A DNA stretch of 64,000 bases. Source: Caulobacteraceae bacterium (GTDB lineage: Bacteria; Pseudomonadota; Alphaproteobacteria; Caulobacterales; Caulobacteraceae). Of the stretch, positions 26,019 through 34,713 are shown piece by piece. The notes under the pieces are model-generated. The model was not told the origin of the DNA, ran no database searches, and was given only the letters and a program-made list of their open reading frames with translations. The DNA lies in assembly GCA_031291645.1 (NCBI GenBank), contig JARLIQ010000061.1, positions 54,125-118,124 of the forward strand, read 5' to 3'. Position 1 is the first letter of the stretch; every line of letters begins with the position of its first letter. A program made the position numbers and the translations under genes.

Positions 26019-27290
26019 CTAGGGAATAAATCCGCCGAGGCCGTGCAGGATCGAGCCGGGGCCCCGGTGTTGCTGTTGCTGCTGCTGCTGTTGTTGCTGG
26101 GCGTCGCCGGCGCCTTCGCCGTCGTCCTCGCCATAGCCGCCGCGGCCGCGGTGGCCGCCGCCCATCGGGTCGGCCTGGCCGAGCAGGCCGCTGGTGGTCG
26201 AGCGGTAGCGGACCTTGACCACCCACTCCAGCCGCTTGGGCCGGGGCGGCCAGGCGAAGTTGGCTTCATCGCCATAGGCGGCCATCTGGACGAGGCCGCC
26301 GCGGCCCATGGCCTGGACCGCCTCCTGCGGCACCAGGCACTCGGTGCGGGCTGGCGGCATCAGGTGACCGCTGGCCACCAGGCGGCGGGTCTCGGACGGC
26401 GCCAGGTAGTCCGGCAGGGCGAAGGCGGCGGCCTGGCTGGCGCTGGAGGTCCACATCACCACCGTGTCCTCGCCGGAGCCGCCCATGGCGCTGGCGAAGT
26501 AGCCGAGCGCGGTCGCAACCGGGTTCCAGGCCAGGGCGACCGCGCCTGTCGGCGTGCGCTCGTTGCGCAGCAGCTTGAGCGGGGCCATGAAGTCCTGGTC
26601 GGGCGTCAGGGCGAAGCGGATGTCGGGGGTGTAGTCGCCCCGGACCAGATGATCGCCGACCAGCGAGCCGTTGGGCGGCACGGTGGCGCGCGACTTGGCG
26701 TTGGGCCATTCGCCGTAGGTCGCGAAACGGCCCGGCGAGGGCGGCTGCATCGGGGTGACGGCCAGGCCGCGCATGACGCCGGCGAAGGCCTGGGGATCCT
26801 GGCCGACGCGGGCGAAGTCGATCACATAGGGCTGGCCGGGCCCGGCGTGCGCGCCGCAGCCCCAGAAGATCAGCATCCGCCCGTGCGGGCGACGGTATTC
26901 CTGGGGTGGACCGGGTGTTTCCTCGACCGGCTGGCTGGGCTCTTGGACCGGAGTGACCAGCGGCAGGGCCGGGCCGGCGTTCAGCCCCGCGGGCGGGTCG
27001 TGTTCGGCCTGGGGCGCGCCGTCGGGCCGCCGGTTGGAGCCGAGCTGCAGGCGAAGGGTGTGGTTGACCGCGTCGGGATCGGGCCCGCCGCGCATCATCA
27101 TGCCCATCATGGCGCCCATGCCGGGCCGCCCGCCGCCGCCACCGCCCATCATGCCGGCCATGAAGCCGGACGACGTCTGGGCGCTGACCCAGTAGACGGC
27201 CACCGGCCCGCCCGGGACCCGTTCCTGCGCCGACGCCGCGCCAGCGATCGCCGCGACCGTCACGATCGCAGCCCTTCCAAGGCCGTTCAT
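26019..27290 (-). CDS. secreted Met/Gly- and Gln-rich protein of unknown function
   Basis: The protein has 423 residues from the ATG at 27290 (GGGAGG upstream) with a signal peptide ending GAASAQ. Near the N terminus is a Met/Gly run (SGFMAGMMGGGGGGRPGMGA and on). The middle part contains a possible domain with HGRMLIFWGCG and later DTVVMWTSSA. The C-terminal part has a run of ten Gln. I do not recognise the family; related unnamed secreted proteins seem to exist in Caulobacterales. The Met-rich run could bind metal. It is a single gene with no operon partner. Confidence 0.8.
   Translation of the reverse strand: MNGLGRAAIVTVAAIAGAASAQERVPGGPVAVYWVSAQTSSGFMAGMMGGGGGGRPGMGAMMGMMMRGGPDPDAVNHTLRLQLGSNRRPDGAPQAEHDPPAGLNAGPALPLVTPVQEPSQPVEETPGPPQEYRRPHGRMLIFWGCGAHAGPGQPYVIDFARVGQDPQAFAGVMRGLAVTPMQPPSPGRFATYGEWPNAKSRATVPPNGSLVGDHLVRGDYTPDIRFALTPDQDFMAPLKLLRNERTPTGAVALAWNPVATALGYFASAMGGSGEDTVVMWTSSASQAAAFALPDYLAPSETRRLVASGHLMPPARTECLVPQEAVQAMGRGGLVQMAAYGDEANFAWPPRPKRLEWVVKVRYRSTTSGLLGQADPMGGGHRGRGGYGEDDGEGAGDAQQQQQQQQQQHRGPGSILHGLGGFIP
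26070..26099 (-). repeat. CAG/CAA triplet tract coding ten glutamines
   Basis: Ten consecutive Gln codons (mixed CAG and CAA) lie near the 3' end of the secreted-protein gene. The mixed codons make it an imperfect microsatellite; a change in length would add or remove Gln without shifting the frame. Confidence 0.9.
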
Positions 27291-27403
27291 CCGCGCCTCC
27301 CTCGCCGTCCTGAACGGCCTTCGGATAACACGGTTCATTTCAACAATGCTACACCGGCCTGGCTTTCCGACACGGATGCAAGATCGGCCGGGGGCGGCGG
27401 CCC

Positions 27404-28426
27404 CTAGAGGTCGCGCCAGCAGAGGACCTCGGCGTCGGGCCAGGGCGTGGCCTCGTAGACGGCGCGGGCGATGGCGCGGGCCAGGCAGTCGGCGGCGAGC
27501 GCCCCGATGCGGGCCAGGGCCAGCGGATGCGGCCCCTCCAGGGCCAGGCGGCCGGTCGAGAGGGCGAACACCACGTCCCCGTCGGTCGGGCCGTGCGCCG
27601 GGCGCACAGCGCGGGCCAGGCCGTCCTGGGCCATGATCGCCACCCGCCGCGCCTCGGCGGAGGTCAGGACGGCGTCGGTGGCGACGCAGGCGATGGTGGT
27701 GTTGGTCCGCGGCTGGGCCGAGGCCTTGGCGGCGCCCCAGTCGTCGAGCCCGGCCGAGAGGCCGCCAGGACCCAGGCCGCCGAATTCGCCGTCGACCTCG
27801 TAGGGCGCGGCCCAGAAGGTGCGGCCGCCCGGCGCGATCACGCTGCCGAAGCTGTTGGTCGCCACGATCGCCCCCACGGTGACGCCGTCGGCGGTGACGG
27901 CCGAGGCCGAACCGGTCCCGCCCTTGAGCGCGCCGGCCAGGGCCCCATAGCCCGCGCCCGCAGAGCCCAGGGCGAACCGCTCGCCCGCCGCTTGCGCCGC
28001 CGCGATCCCGAGCGCGCGATAGGGCGGCTCGAGGCCCCAGGCCTTGTCCCCGCCGTTGGCCAGGTCATAGAGGATGGCCGACGGGACGATCGGCGAGGGC
28101 GGGACGCCCGGGCGCGCGACCAGGCCATAGCCGATCCCCCGCGCGCCCAGCCAGGCGGCCACCCCGTCCGCCGCCGCCAGGCCGTAGACCGAGCCGCCGG
28201 CCAGCACGATGGCGTTGACCGCGCCGACCAGGTTCTCCGGCGCCAGGGAGTCGGTCTCCCGCGTGCCAGGCCCGCCCCCGGCCACCAGGCAGCCGGCCGA
28301 GGACAGGCGCTCGGCCAGGATCACCGTCACCCCGGTGCGCGCCCGAGGGTCCTCGGCCTGCCCGACCGTCAGGCCGGCCACGTCGGTGATTAGATTGCGG
28401 GCGCCGGGGCGGGCGGGGGCGGTCAT
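27404..28426 (-). CDS. P1-family (DmpA/BapA-type) aminopeptidase
   Basis: The protein has 340 residues from the ATG at 28426. It shows the Ntn-type DmpA fold signatures: NLITDVAGLTVG near the start, PENLVGAVNAIVLAGGSVYG, GGTGSAS and VATNSFGSV. The last places the candidate autocleavage nucleophile at Ser192. These enzymes self-cleave into two chains and remove N-terminal residues, including D-residues or beta-residues in some members. No signal peptide is seen, so it should be cytosolic. It is divergent from the gamma-glutamyltranspeptidase gene and adds to the peptide-handling genes of the window. Confidence 0.88.
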   Translation of the reverse strand: MTAPARPGARNLITDVAGLTVGQAEDPRARTGVTVILAERLSSAGCLVAGGGPGTRETDSLAPENLVGAVNAIVLAGGSVYGLAAADGVAAWLGARGIGYGLVARPGVPPSPIVPSAILYDLANGGDKAWGLEPPYRALGIAAAQAAGERFALGSAGAGYGALAGALKGGTGSASAVTADGVTVGAIVATNSFGSVIAPGGRTFWAAPYEVDGEFGGLGPGGLSAGLDDWGAAKASAQPRTNTTIACVATDAVLTSAEARRVAIMAQDGLARAVRPAHGPTDGDVVFALSTGRLALEGPHPLALARIGALAADCLARAIARAVYEATPWPDAEVLCWRDL

Positions 28427-28533
28427 GGCCCGCACGTCGCATACACCGGTGGTGGATGTCCACCGGCGGCTTTCCTCCACGCTGCAGCCGGCTATGGTGG
28501 TCCTTTGGCGGCCTGCCCCAAGGAAAGTTGCCG

Positions 28534-30240
28534 ATGCGTCGTCTGTTGCTGGCCGTCCTGAGCTGCCTGTCGCTGGCGTCCGCCCCGCCCGCCTCGGCGG
28601 CGGAGCCCTCCAAGCCCCCCGGGCCCCTCGCCCGCCACGCCATGATCGCCGCCGCCAACCCCCTCGCCGCCGAGGCGGGGCTGAAGGTGCTGAAGGCGGG
28701 CGGGACGGCGATCGACGCGGCGGTGGCGGTCCAGGCCGTGCTGGGCCTGGTCGAGCCGCAGAGCTCGGGCCTCGGCGGCGGCGCCTTCATGATCTACTAC
28801 GACGCGCGGACCCGCACGACGACTGCCTACGACGGCCGCGAGACGGCCCCGGCGGGCGCCGCGCCGGACATGTTCCTGGGCCCCGACGGGCGGCCCCTGC
28901 CCTTCTTCACCGCCGTGCTCTCCGGCCGCTCGACCGGGGTCCCGGGCGCGGTGGCGCTCCTGGCATTGGCGCACAAGGAACACGGCGCCACGCCGTGGAA
29001 GGACCTGTTCGGCGACGCCGAACAGCTGGCCTCGGACGGCTTCGTCGTCAGCCCGCGCCTGGCGGCGATGATCGCCAGTCCCGTCCCCCAGGCCAGCGCG
29101 CCGGACATGGCGGCCTATTTCACCAAGCCCGACGGGACGCGCCTGAAGGCCGGCGACCGGCTGAAGAACCCGGCCTACGCCGCGACCCTGCGGCGGCTGG
29201 CGGCCGAGGGGCCGAGCGCCCTCTACCTGGGGCCGATCGCCGCCGACATCGCCGCGCGGGTCCACGCCGACCCGATCCCGGGCGCGCTGAGCGCAGCGGA
29301 CATCGCCGCCTATCGCGCCCACGCCGCGCCGGCCCTGTGCCGCCCCTACCGGATCTACAGGGTCTGCACGACGAACGATCCCTCGGGCGGCTCCGCCCTG
29401 CTGGAGGCGCTGGGCCTGCTGGCCCGCACCGACATCGCCGGCCGCGGGCCGGCCGACCCCGAGGCCTGGTCGGAATTCGCCCAGGCGAGCCGGCTGATGT
29501 ACGCCGACCGCGACCGCTACATCGGCGATCCGGCCTTCGTGAAGGTTCCGACCGAGGGGCTTTTGGACCCGGCCTACCTGGACGCCCGCGCCAGGCTGAT
29601 CGGCCCCGTCGCCGGCCCGCCCCCGGCGCCCGGCCAGCCGCGCGGCGCGCCGCCGGTCGGGCCGGACCGGACGGTCGAGCCAGGCGGCACCTCGCACTTC
29701 GTCATCGTCGACGCGCGCGGCGACGTCCTGTCGATGACCACCACGGTCGAGAGCATCTTCGGCTCGGGCAAGATGGTCGACGGCTTCGTGCTGAACAACC
29801 AGCTGACCGACTTCTCCTTCTCGCCGACCACGCGGGACGGCGCGCCGGCGGCGAACGCGGTGGCGCCGGGCAAGCGGCCGCGCTCGGCCATGGCGCCGGT
29901 GATCGTGTTCGACCGCCAGGGCCGGTTCGTCGCCACCCTGGGCTCGCCCGGCGGACCGTCGATCATCGCCTACGATCTGAAGGCCCTGGTCGGCATCCTG
30001 GACTGGAACATGGCGCCGACCGACGCCCTGGCCCTGCCGAACCTGGTGGCGCGCGGCGCGGTGTTCTCCAGCGAGCCGCAGAAGTTCGCGCCCGGCGTGG
30101 TCCAGGGCCTGGCCGCGCGGGGGATAGACCTCAGCGGCGGCTACAACGAATCGTCCGGCCTGCACGCGATCGTCGCCCGGCCGCAAGGGCTTGAGGGCGG
30201 CGCCGACCCGCGGCGCGAAGGGGTGGCGATCGGCTACTAG
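28534..30240 (+). CDS. ggt: gamma-glutamyltranspeptidase, periplasmic
   Basis: The protein has 568 residues with a signal peptide (MRRLLLAVLSCLSLASAPPA, ending ASAAE). The ATG at 28534 has AAGGAAAG 9 bases upstream. The family features are GGTAIDAAVA near residue 56 and SSGLGGGAFM. The autocleavage/nucleophile Thr386 lies in GGTSHFVIVD, followed by VNN-type GFVLNNQLTDF and GSPGG. Ggt cleaves gamma-glutamyl bonds of glutathione and similar compounds in the periplasm. It is a single gene, and a large inverted repeat follows its stop. Confidence 0.92.
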   Translation: MRRLLLAVLSCLSLASAPPASAAEPSKPPGPLARHAMIAAANPLAAEAGLKVLKAGGTAIDAAVAVQAVLGLVEPQSSGLGGGAFMIYYDARTRTTTAYDGRETAPAGAAPDMFLGPDGRPLPFFTAVLSGRSTGVPGAVALLALAHKEHGATPWKDLFGDAEQLASDGFVVSPRLAAMIASPVPQASAPDMAAYFTKPDGTRLKAGDRLKNPAYAATLRRLAAEGPSALYLGPIAADIAARVHADPIPGALSAADIAAYRAHAAPALCRPYRIYRVCTTNDPSGGSALLEALGLLARTDIAGRGPADPEAWSEFAQASRLMYADRDRYIGDPAFVKVPTEGLLDPAYLDARARLIGPVAGPPPAPGQPRGAPPVGPDRTVEPGGTSHFVIVDARGDVLSMTTTVESIFGSGKMVDGFVLNNQLTDFSFSPTTRDGAPAANAVAPGKRPRSAMAPVIVFDRQGRFVATLGSPGGPSIIAYDLKALVGILDWNMAPTDALALPNLVARGAVFSSEPQKFAPGVVQGLAARGIDLSGGYNESSGLHAIVARPQGLEGGADPRREGVAIGY

Positions 30241-30301
30241 TGTTCCGATTGCGAAGTTCGCAGGCGCCGATGGCAGGTCCGAACGAACTTCGGAATCGGA
30301 A
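30241..30301. terminator. large inverted repeat between convergent ggt and histidine-kinase genes
   Basis: The arms GTTCCGATT-gc-GAAGTTCG and CGAACTTC-gg-AATCGGAAC pair over 17 bases with one internal 2-base mismatch, around a 22-base middle. The element starts right after the ggt stop and ends a few bases before the stop of the convergent kinase gene. It is placed to act as a terminator on both strands, though no T-run is present, so a repeat element is equally possible. Confidence 0.6.
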
Positions 30302-30303
30302 CG

Positions 30304-31857
30304 CTAGGGCGGTGTTTCGGGCGCCTCGGCGCGGGGTCGGCGCGGGCGCGCGCCGCCGTCGGGCTCGGGCTCCGGCGCGCCCGGCAGGCGCAGCTCGAAC
30401 ACCGCGCCCTCGGGACCGCTCGCCTTGAGCACCAGGTCGCCGCCATGGCCCTGGGCCAGCTCGCGGGCGATGGCCAGGCCCAGGCCCGCGCCGCCCGGCC
30501 GTCCCGAGCCGGTGAACGGCTGGAACAGCCGCTCGCGCAGGCGCTCGGGCACGCCCGGCCCGCTGTCGGCGATGGTGATGACGGTGGCGCCCTCGGCCCG
30601 CTCCTGGCTGACGCGGACGCGGCCACGGCCTTCGCGGTCCGGCTCGGCCAGGATCGCCTCGCGGGCGTTGCGCAGCAGGTTGACCAGGATGCGATGCAGC
30701 TGTTCGGGGTCGGCGCTGACCCGCTCGTCGGCGCGGACGGCGGCCTCCAGGCGCACGCCCTCGGCGGTGAGGCCCGCGTCCTCGGCGGCGGCCTCCAGCA
30801 CGGCCAGCAGGTGCAGCGGGACCGGACTGGGCGCGGCCTCGTCGCTCTTGCCGTAGGCCAGGACGTCGGACGCCAGGTGCACCGCCCGGTCCAGGGCGCG
30901 CTCCAGCCGCGGCAGGGCCTGGGCGACCTTGGGATCGCCCGACTGGGCCAGGCGCTCGGAGGCGATCTGGGCGCTGGTCAGCATGTTGCGCAGGTCGTGG
31001 TTGATCTTGGCCACCGCCTCGCCCAGGGCCGCCAGCCGCGCGCGGGAAGACAGGGCCACGCGCAGGTCGGCCTGCATCCGGTCGAGCTCGGCCTCCGCCC
31101 GGCCGATCTCGTCGCGCCGGCCGGACAGGTGGACGTGGGCCGCCGGGTCCTCGGGATCGGCCCGGAACCGCTCCATGGCCAGGGTGATCCGCTGCATCGG
31201 CCGCACCAGGAGGGCGTTCAGCGACAGGTAGACCAGGCCGCCGGCCACGATCGAGATGAAGACGTCGATCGCCGACAGGCGCAGCAGGTAGCGGAGCAGC
31301 TCGGCCTTCAAGGGGGCGTCCGGCACCACGATCTCGACGAAATCGCCGTCGCGGAACTGCGGGCGGGCGACGACGCGGACCATCCGGCCCTTGCCGCCGA
31401 ACAGGGTCTGGAACGGCGCGATCAGCCGGGTGACCGAATAGCCGGCGCGCAGGTCGACCAGATAGGGGGTGCGGGCCATGCGCGGCGCGGCCAGCAGCAG
31501 CCGGCGCGCCCCTTCGCTCTGCACCGCGACCGAGACCACCCCCGCGCCGTTCAGCAGCTGGCTGGACAGCCGGTCGCTGACCACCTGGTTGGGCGCGGCG
31601 TCGACCGCCAGTGAGGCCAGCTCGGCCGCCCTCAGCCGGTCGTACAGCCAGGTGTCCTCGAACTGCGCCAGGGAGGGCGGCAGGATGAACAGCCCGGCCA
31701 GGGCGACGAACAGGACGGTGAGGATCAGGAGCCGTGACGACAGGCCGCCCGGCCAGAATAGCCGGCGCGCCGCCCGCCGGACATCCCGACCGGCGTCGAC
31801 TTCGGGACGCCCCGAGGGGCCCGGCTCCTGGGGCGCGGAGACTGAAGCGTCCGCCAT
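30304..31857 (-). CDS. membrane sensor histidine kinase (orphan)
   Basis: The protein has 517 residues from the ATG at 31857. Two membrane segments at about 40-60 and 196-218 enclose a periplasmic sensor region. HAMP-like and coiled segments follow (LVRPMQRITLAMERF, DEIGRAEAELDRMQ). The H box is INHDLRN with the phospho-acceptor His287. The ATPase domain has an N box (NLLRNAREAI), G1 (ADSGPGVP) and G2 (GGAGLGLAIA). No response-regulator gene is adjacent. It lies 53 bases after the VTT-protein gene, so it may be the last gene of the sixA-DUF952-pyrD-VTT transcript. Confidence 0.9.
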   Translation of the reverse strand: MADASVSAPQEPGPSGRPEVDAGRDVRRAARRLFWPGGLSSRLLILTVLFVALAGLFILPPSLAQFEDTWLYDRLRAAELASLAVDAAPNQVVSDRLSSQLLNGAGVVSVAVQSEGARRLLLAAPRMARTPYLVDLRAGYSVTRLIAPFQTLFGGKGRMVRVVARPQFRDGDFVEIVVPDAPLKAELLRYLLRLSAIDVFISIVAGGLVYLSLNALLVRPMQRITLAMERFRADPEDPAAHVHLSGRRDEIGRAEAELDRMQADLRVALSSRARLAALGEAVAKINHDLRNMLTSAQIASERLAQSGDPKVAQALPRLERALDRAVHLASDVLAYGKSDEAAPSPVPLHLLAVLEAAAEDAGLTAEGVRLEAAVRADERVSADPEQLHRILVNLLRNAREAILAEPDREGRGRVRVSQERAEGATVITIADSGPGVPERLRERLFQPFTGSGRPGGAGLGLAIARELAQGHGGDLVLKASGPEGAVFELRLPGAPEPEPDGGARPRRPRAEAPETPP

Positions 31858-31910
31858 GCGCAATCCGTTACTTCACCGGAGGGTTGCTAGCAACGCGCTC
31901 AGGTGGGCGC

Positions 31911-32642
31911 TCAGCCTCGCCGGCGTCGCAGCTGTCGCACGAGAACGGGCGCCAGGGACAGCAGGGCGAGGCCGGCGAGGGCCGCCAGCACCTCCGGCCG
32001 GAACACCGCGTGAAGGTCGGGCCGCGCGCCGCGCGCGAACATCCGGCCAAGGTCCGAGCCGAGATCGGCGTAGACCAGGGATATGGGCAGGATGCCGAGG
32101 AAAGTGGCGGTGACGAAGGTCCGCAGCGGAATCTCGATGAAGCCGAGCGCCAGATTGGCCAGCCAGAAGGGCATCACCGGCAGGAGGCGCAGGACCAGGA
32201 TGTAGGAGAAGGCGTCGCGCAGCACGCCGTCCTCGATCCGGGCGATGGTCGCTCCCGCCCGGCGGCGCAGCACGTCGCCCGCGGCGGTGCGGCAGACCAG
32301 GAACACGCCCGTCCCGCCGATCGTGCAGCCGCAGGCCGCGGCCAGGCCGCCGACCCAGGGCCCGAACAAGAGGCCGCCGGTCAAGGTCATGACCATGGCC
32401 ACCGGCAGCGAGAAGGCCACGGCCAGGGCGTAGACGCCGACGTAGGCCGCGACGCTGAGCACCGGGTGCAGCCGGGCCAGGCTCTCCAGCTGGTCCTTGT
32501 GGCGATGGAGCTGGTGGAAGGTCAGCTCGTGCGGCAGGCCCATTGCGAAGGCCGCGACCAGGCCCGCGGCGACCAGCGCCAGCGGGCCGAACCGGCGCGC
32601 CATCGCCCATGCGCCGGCCTTGGGCGGGGCGGGTTCAGACAT
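31911..32642 (-). CDS. TVP38/TMEM64 (VTT-domain) inner-membrane protein
   Basis: This is a 243-residue multi-pass protein. The VTT/SNARE-associated core includes FSLPVAMVMTLTGGLLFGPW and the conserved FWLANLALGFIEIPLRTFV segment with GILP. Relatives of the DedA superfamily are thought to work in lipid scrambling or membrane homeostasis. Its start overlaps the pyrD stop by 8 bases. The exact role is unknown. Confidence 0.85.
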   Translation of the reverse strand: MSEPAPPKAGAWAMARRFGPLALVAAGLVAAFAMGLPHELTFHQLHRHKDQLESLARLHPVLSVAAYVGVYALAVAFSLPVAMVMTLTGGLLFGPWVGGLAAACGCTIGGTGVFLVCRTAAGDVLRRRAGATIARIEDGVLRDAFSYILVLRLLPVMPFWLANLALGFIEIPLRTFVTATFLGILPISLVYADLGSDLGRMFARGARPDLHAVFRPEVLAALAGLALLSLAPVLVRQLRRRRG

Positions 32643-33696
32643 GGTCGGCGCCGACGGCCTGGGCGATGCTGGAAAAGCCGTCGGCGGCCAGGCGCGCGTC
32701 GAGGTCGCGGCGGATGCGGACCACCAGGCCCGGCCCCTCGTAGACCATGGCCGAATAGAGCTGCACGGCCCGCGCGCCGGCTCGTATCTTGGCGTAGGCG
32801 TCGGCGCCGCTGGCGATCCCGCCGACGCCGACCAGGGCGATGCGGCCGGCCGCGGCCTGGTGGAACTGGCCGAGCACGCGGGTCGAAAGGGCGGCCAGCG
32901 GCGCGCCGGACAGGCCGCCGGTCTCGGCCTTCAGCGCCGAGCGCAGGCCTTCGGGGCGCGAGATGGTGGTGTTGGAGACAACGATGGCGTCCAGGCCGTG
33001 GGCGAGGCTGGCCTCGACGATCGCCTCGACCTCGTCCTCGGCCAGGTCCGGCGCGACCTTGAGCAGGACCGGGCAGGCGCCGGAGCGCGCCGTCAGGGCC
33101 GCCCGCGCCTCGCCCAGCCGCCCGAGCAGCTCGGCCAAGGCCTCGCGGGTCTGCAGGGCGCGCAGGCCGGGCGTATTGGGCGAAGAGATGTTCACGGTGA
33201 AATAGTCCGCCAGGCCCCACAGCCGGTTCAGCCCGGCCACATAGTCGCCGATCCGGTCCGCCGAGTCCTTGTTCGCGCCGATGTTGGCCCCCACCACGCC
33301 ACGCCGCCGGCGCGCGCCGAGCCTGGCGGCGAAGGCGTCGAGGCCGGCGTTGTTGAATCCCATGCGGTTGATCACCGCCCGGTCCTCGGCCAGGCGGAAC
33401 AGGCGCGGGCGCGGGTTGCCGGCCTGGGGCAGGGGCGTGACGGTGCCGCACTCGACGAAGCCGAAGCCGGCGGCCAGCATGGCGTCCGGGACCTCGGCGT
33501 TCTTGTCGAAGCCGGCGGCCAGGCCGACGCAGTTCTCCAGCCCGAGCCCGCAGAGGTCGACCGCCAGCCGCGGCTGGCCGCCGCGCGGCGCGCGTGGGCC
33601 AAGGCCGAGGCGCAGGAGGCGGATGGTGGCGCCGTGGGCGTCCTCCGCATCCAGCCCGCGCAGCACGCTGGCGGCCAGGTCGTGCAGGCCGCTCAT
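32635..33696 (-). CDS. pyrD: dihydroorotate dehydrogenase (quinone), class 2
   Basis: The protein has 353 residues. It oxidises dihydroorotate to orotate in pyrimidine synthesis, using FMN and the quinone pool at the inner membrane. Motifs are GLAAGFDKNAE, INRMGFNNAG, NISSPNTPGLR (the catalytic Ser of class 2 enzymes) and GVGGIASGADAYAKIRAGA for FMN phosphate binding, plus the N-terminal membrane-associating helix LRLLRLGLG. The ATG at 33696 overlaps the stop of the DUF952 gene (ATGA), and its own end overlaps the VTT gene. Confidence 0.95.
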   Translation of the reverse strand: MSGLHDLAASVLRGLDAEDAHGATIRLLRLGLGPRAPRGGQPRLAVDLCGLGLENCVGLAAGFDKNAEVPDAMLAAGFGFVECGTVTPLPQAGNPRPRLFRLAEDRAVINRMGFNNAGLDAFAARLGARRRRGVVGANIGANKDSADRIGDYVAGLNRLWGLADYFTVNISSPNTPGLRALQTREALAELLGRLGEARAALTARSGACPVLLKVAPDLAEDEVEAIVEASLAHGLDAIVVSNTTISRPEGLRSALKAETGGLSGAPLAALSTRVLGQFHQAAAGRIALVGVGGIASGADAYAKIRAGARAVQLYSAMVYEGPGLVVRIRRDLDARLAADGFSSIAQAVGADHV

Positions 33697-34037
33697 GCGC
33701 CCAGATCCCCCACGACCGGCACGCCCTCGGCGTCCAGGGCCAGGGGCCGGACGCCGCGAACCGCGCTGGCCGGCATCGGTCCGTAAAGGTGCGGGAACAG
33801 GGCCCCGCCGCGCGACGGCTCCCACCGCAGCGGCGCGCCGAGCGCCTCGGCGTCGACCGCCAGCAGCACCAGGCCCGCCACACCGCGGAAATGACGTCGC
33901 GCCGTTTCCTGGACCTGGTCGGCGGCGGAGAAGTGGATGAAGCCGTCGGCCAGGTCGACGGCCGAGCCCTCGAAGGCGCCCATGGCCGCCGCCGCCTCCC
34001 AGGCCGCCTGCTCGATCAGCTTGTAGACCAGGCTCAC
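33693..34037 (-). CDS. DUF952-family protein
   Basis: This is a 114-residue soluble protein. The DUF952 pattern is [12 protein letters not shown] near the start, then [20 protein letters not shown] and [14 protein letters not shown]. The function of the family is unknown. It overlaps sixA upstream and pyrD downstream by 4 bases each, so the three are translated together; the sixA-DUF952-pyrD order may be conserved in relatives. Confidence 0.85.
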   Translation of the reverse strand: MSLVYKLIEQAAWEAAAAMGAFEGSAVDLADGFIHFSAADQVQETARRHFRGVAGLVLLAVDAEALGAPLRWEPSRGGALFPHLYGPMPASAVRGVRPLALDAEGVPVVGDLGA

Positions 34038-34528
34038 GTGGGGCCGCCGCCGTGCTCGCGCGGCAGATAGAGGCCCTCGAGCGCCACCTCGCCTTCGCCG
34101 TCGATGCGGAACACCGCCGCCGCCGCGGTCGGGAAGCTGTCGAGCCGGTGCGCGCGGACGTCGGCCCGGCGCGCCAGGGCCAGGGCGAACTCGTGCAGGC
34201 CGGGATTGTGCCCGACGATCATCACGTCGAGCCGCTCGGGGATGGGGTCGACCGCGGCCTCCAGCTGCTCGCAGGAGGCAAGGTAGAGCTGGCGCGAGAC
34301 CTCGACGTGGGTGTCGGGGAAGGCGCGGGCGAGTTCGTCCCAGGTCTCCTGGGTGCGGCGGGCGGCGGACACCAGGACCAGGTCGGGCTTCACCCCGGCC
34401 TCGGCCAGGACCCGGCCGATCAGGGCCGAGTCGCGCCGCCCCCGCTCGGTCAGGCCGCGATCGAAGTCGCCGCCGGTTGCGGAGACCGATTCGGCCTTGC
34501 CGTGGCGCAGCAGGATCAGACGGTGCAT
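34034..34528 (-). CDS. SixA-type phosphohistidine phosphatase
   Basis: The 164-residue histidine-phosphatase-superfamily protein has the RHG nucleophile motif LLRHGKAE at residues 6-13, [19 protein letters not shown] (second Arg) and IVGHNPGL (second His). SixA enzymes remove phosphate from phosphohistidine, for example on phosphotransfer domains. A histidine kinase lies four genes downstream in the same direction, which may or may not be meaningful. It is the first gene of the overlapping series. Confidence 0.88.
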   Translation of the reverse strand: MHRLILLRHGKAESVSATGGDFDRGLTERGRRDSALIGRVLAEAGVKPDLVLVSAARRTQETWDELARAFPDTHVEVSRQLYLASCEQLEAAVDPIPERLDVMIVGHNPGLHEFALALARRADVRAHRLDSFPTAAAAVFRIDGEGEVALEGLYLPREHGGGPT

Positions 34529-34562
34529 TGGGCCTCCAGCGAGGACGTCGCCAAGGGTTCCT

Positions 34563-34611
34563 TAGAGCGCCTGCGCCGAAAGTGGAAACCGGTTTCCGCG
34601 GCCGCCGCTCT
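34563..34611. repeat. mosaic repeat element upstream of metX
   Basis: The element begins TTAGAGCGC, contains the 14-base palindrome GGAAACCGGTTTCC (34584-34597) and ends near CCGCTCTTTGG. It belongs to the same loose family of GAGC-bounded elements found elsewhere in the window. It fills part of the 185-base divergent region between sixA and metX. I see no SAM-II riboswitch core in the rest of this region. Confidence 0.6.
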
Positions 34612-34713
34612 TTGGCTTTCGCGGTCGAACCCTATCTAACGCTTCCGACGCTGCGGCCAGGGGCGGGGAAGCGATTGGTTGACAGGGCGCGGGCTTGGCG
34701 GTCCAACGCGCGG

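Noticed and set aside
34529..34713. SAM-II riboswitch expected upstream of metX in alphaproteobacteria
   Set aside because: The conserved GCTAAA-containing core is not present; the region holds a repeat element and a TTGACA that lacks a convincing -10 partner.
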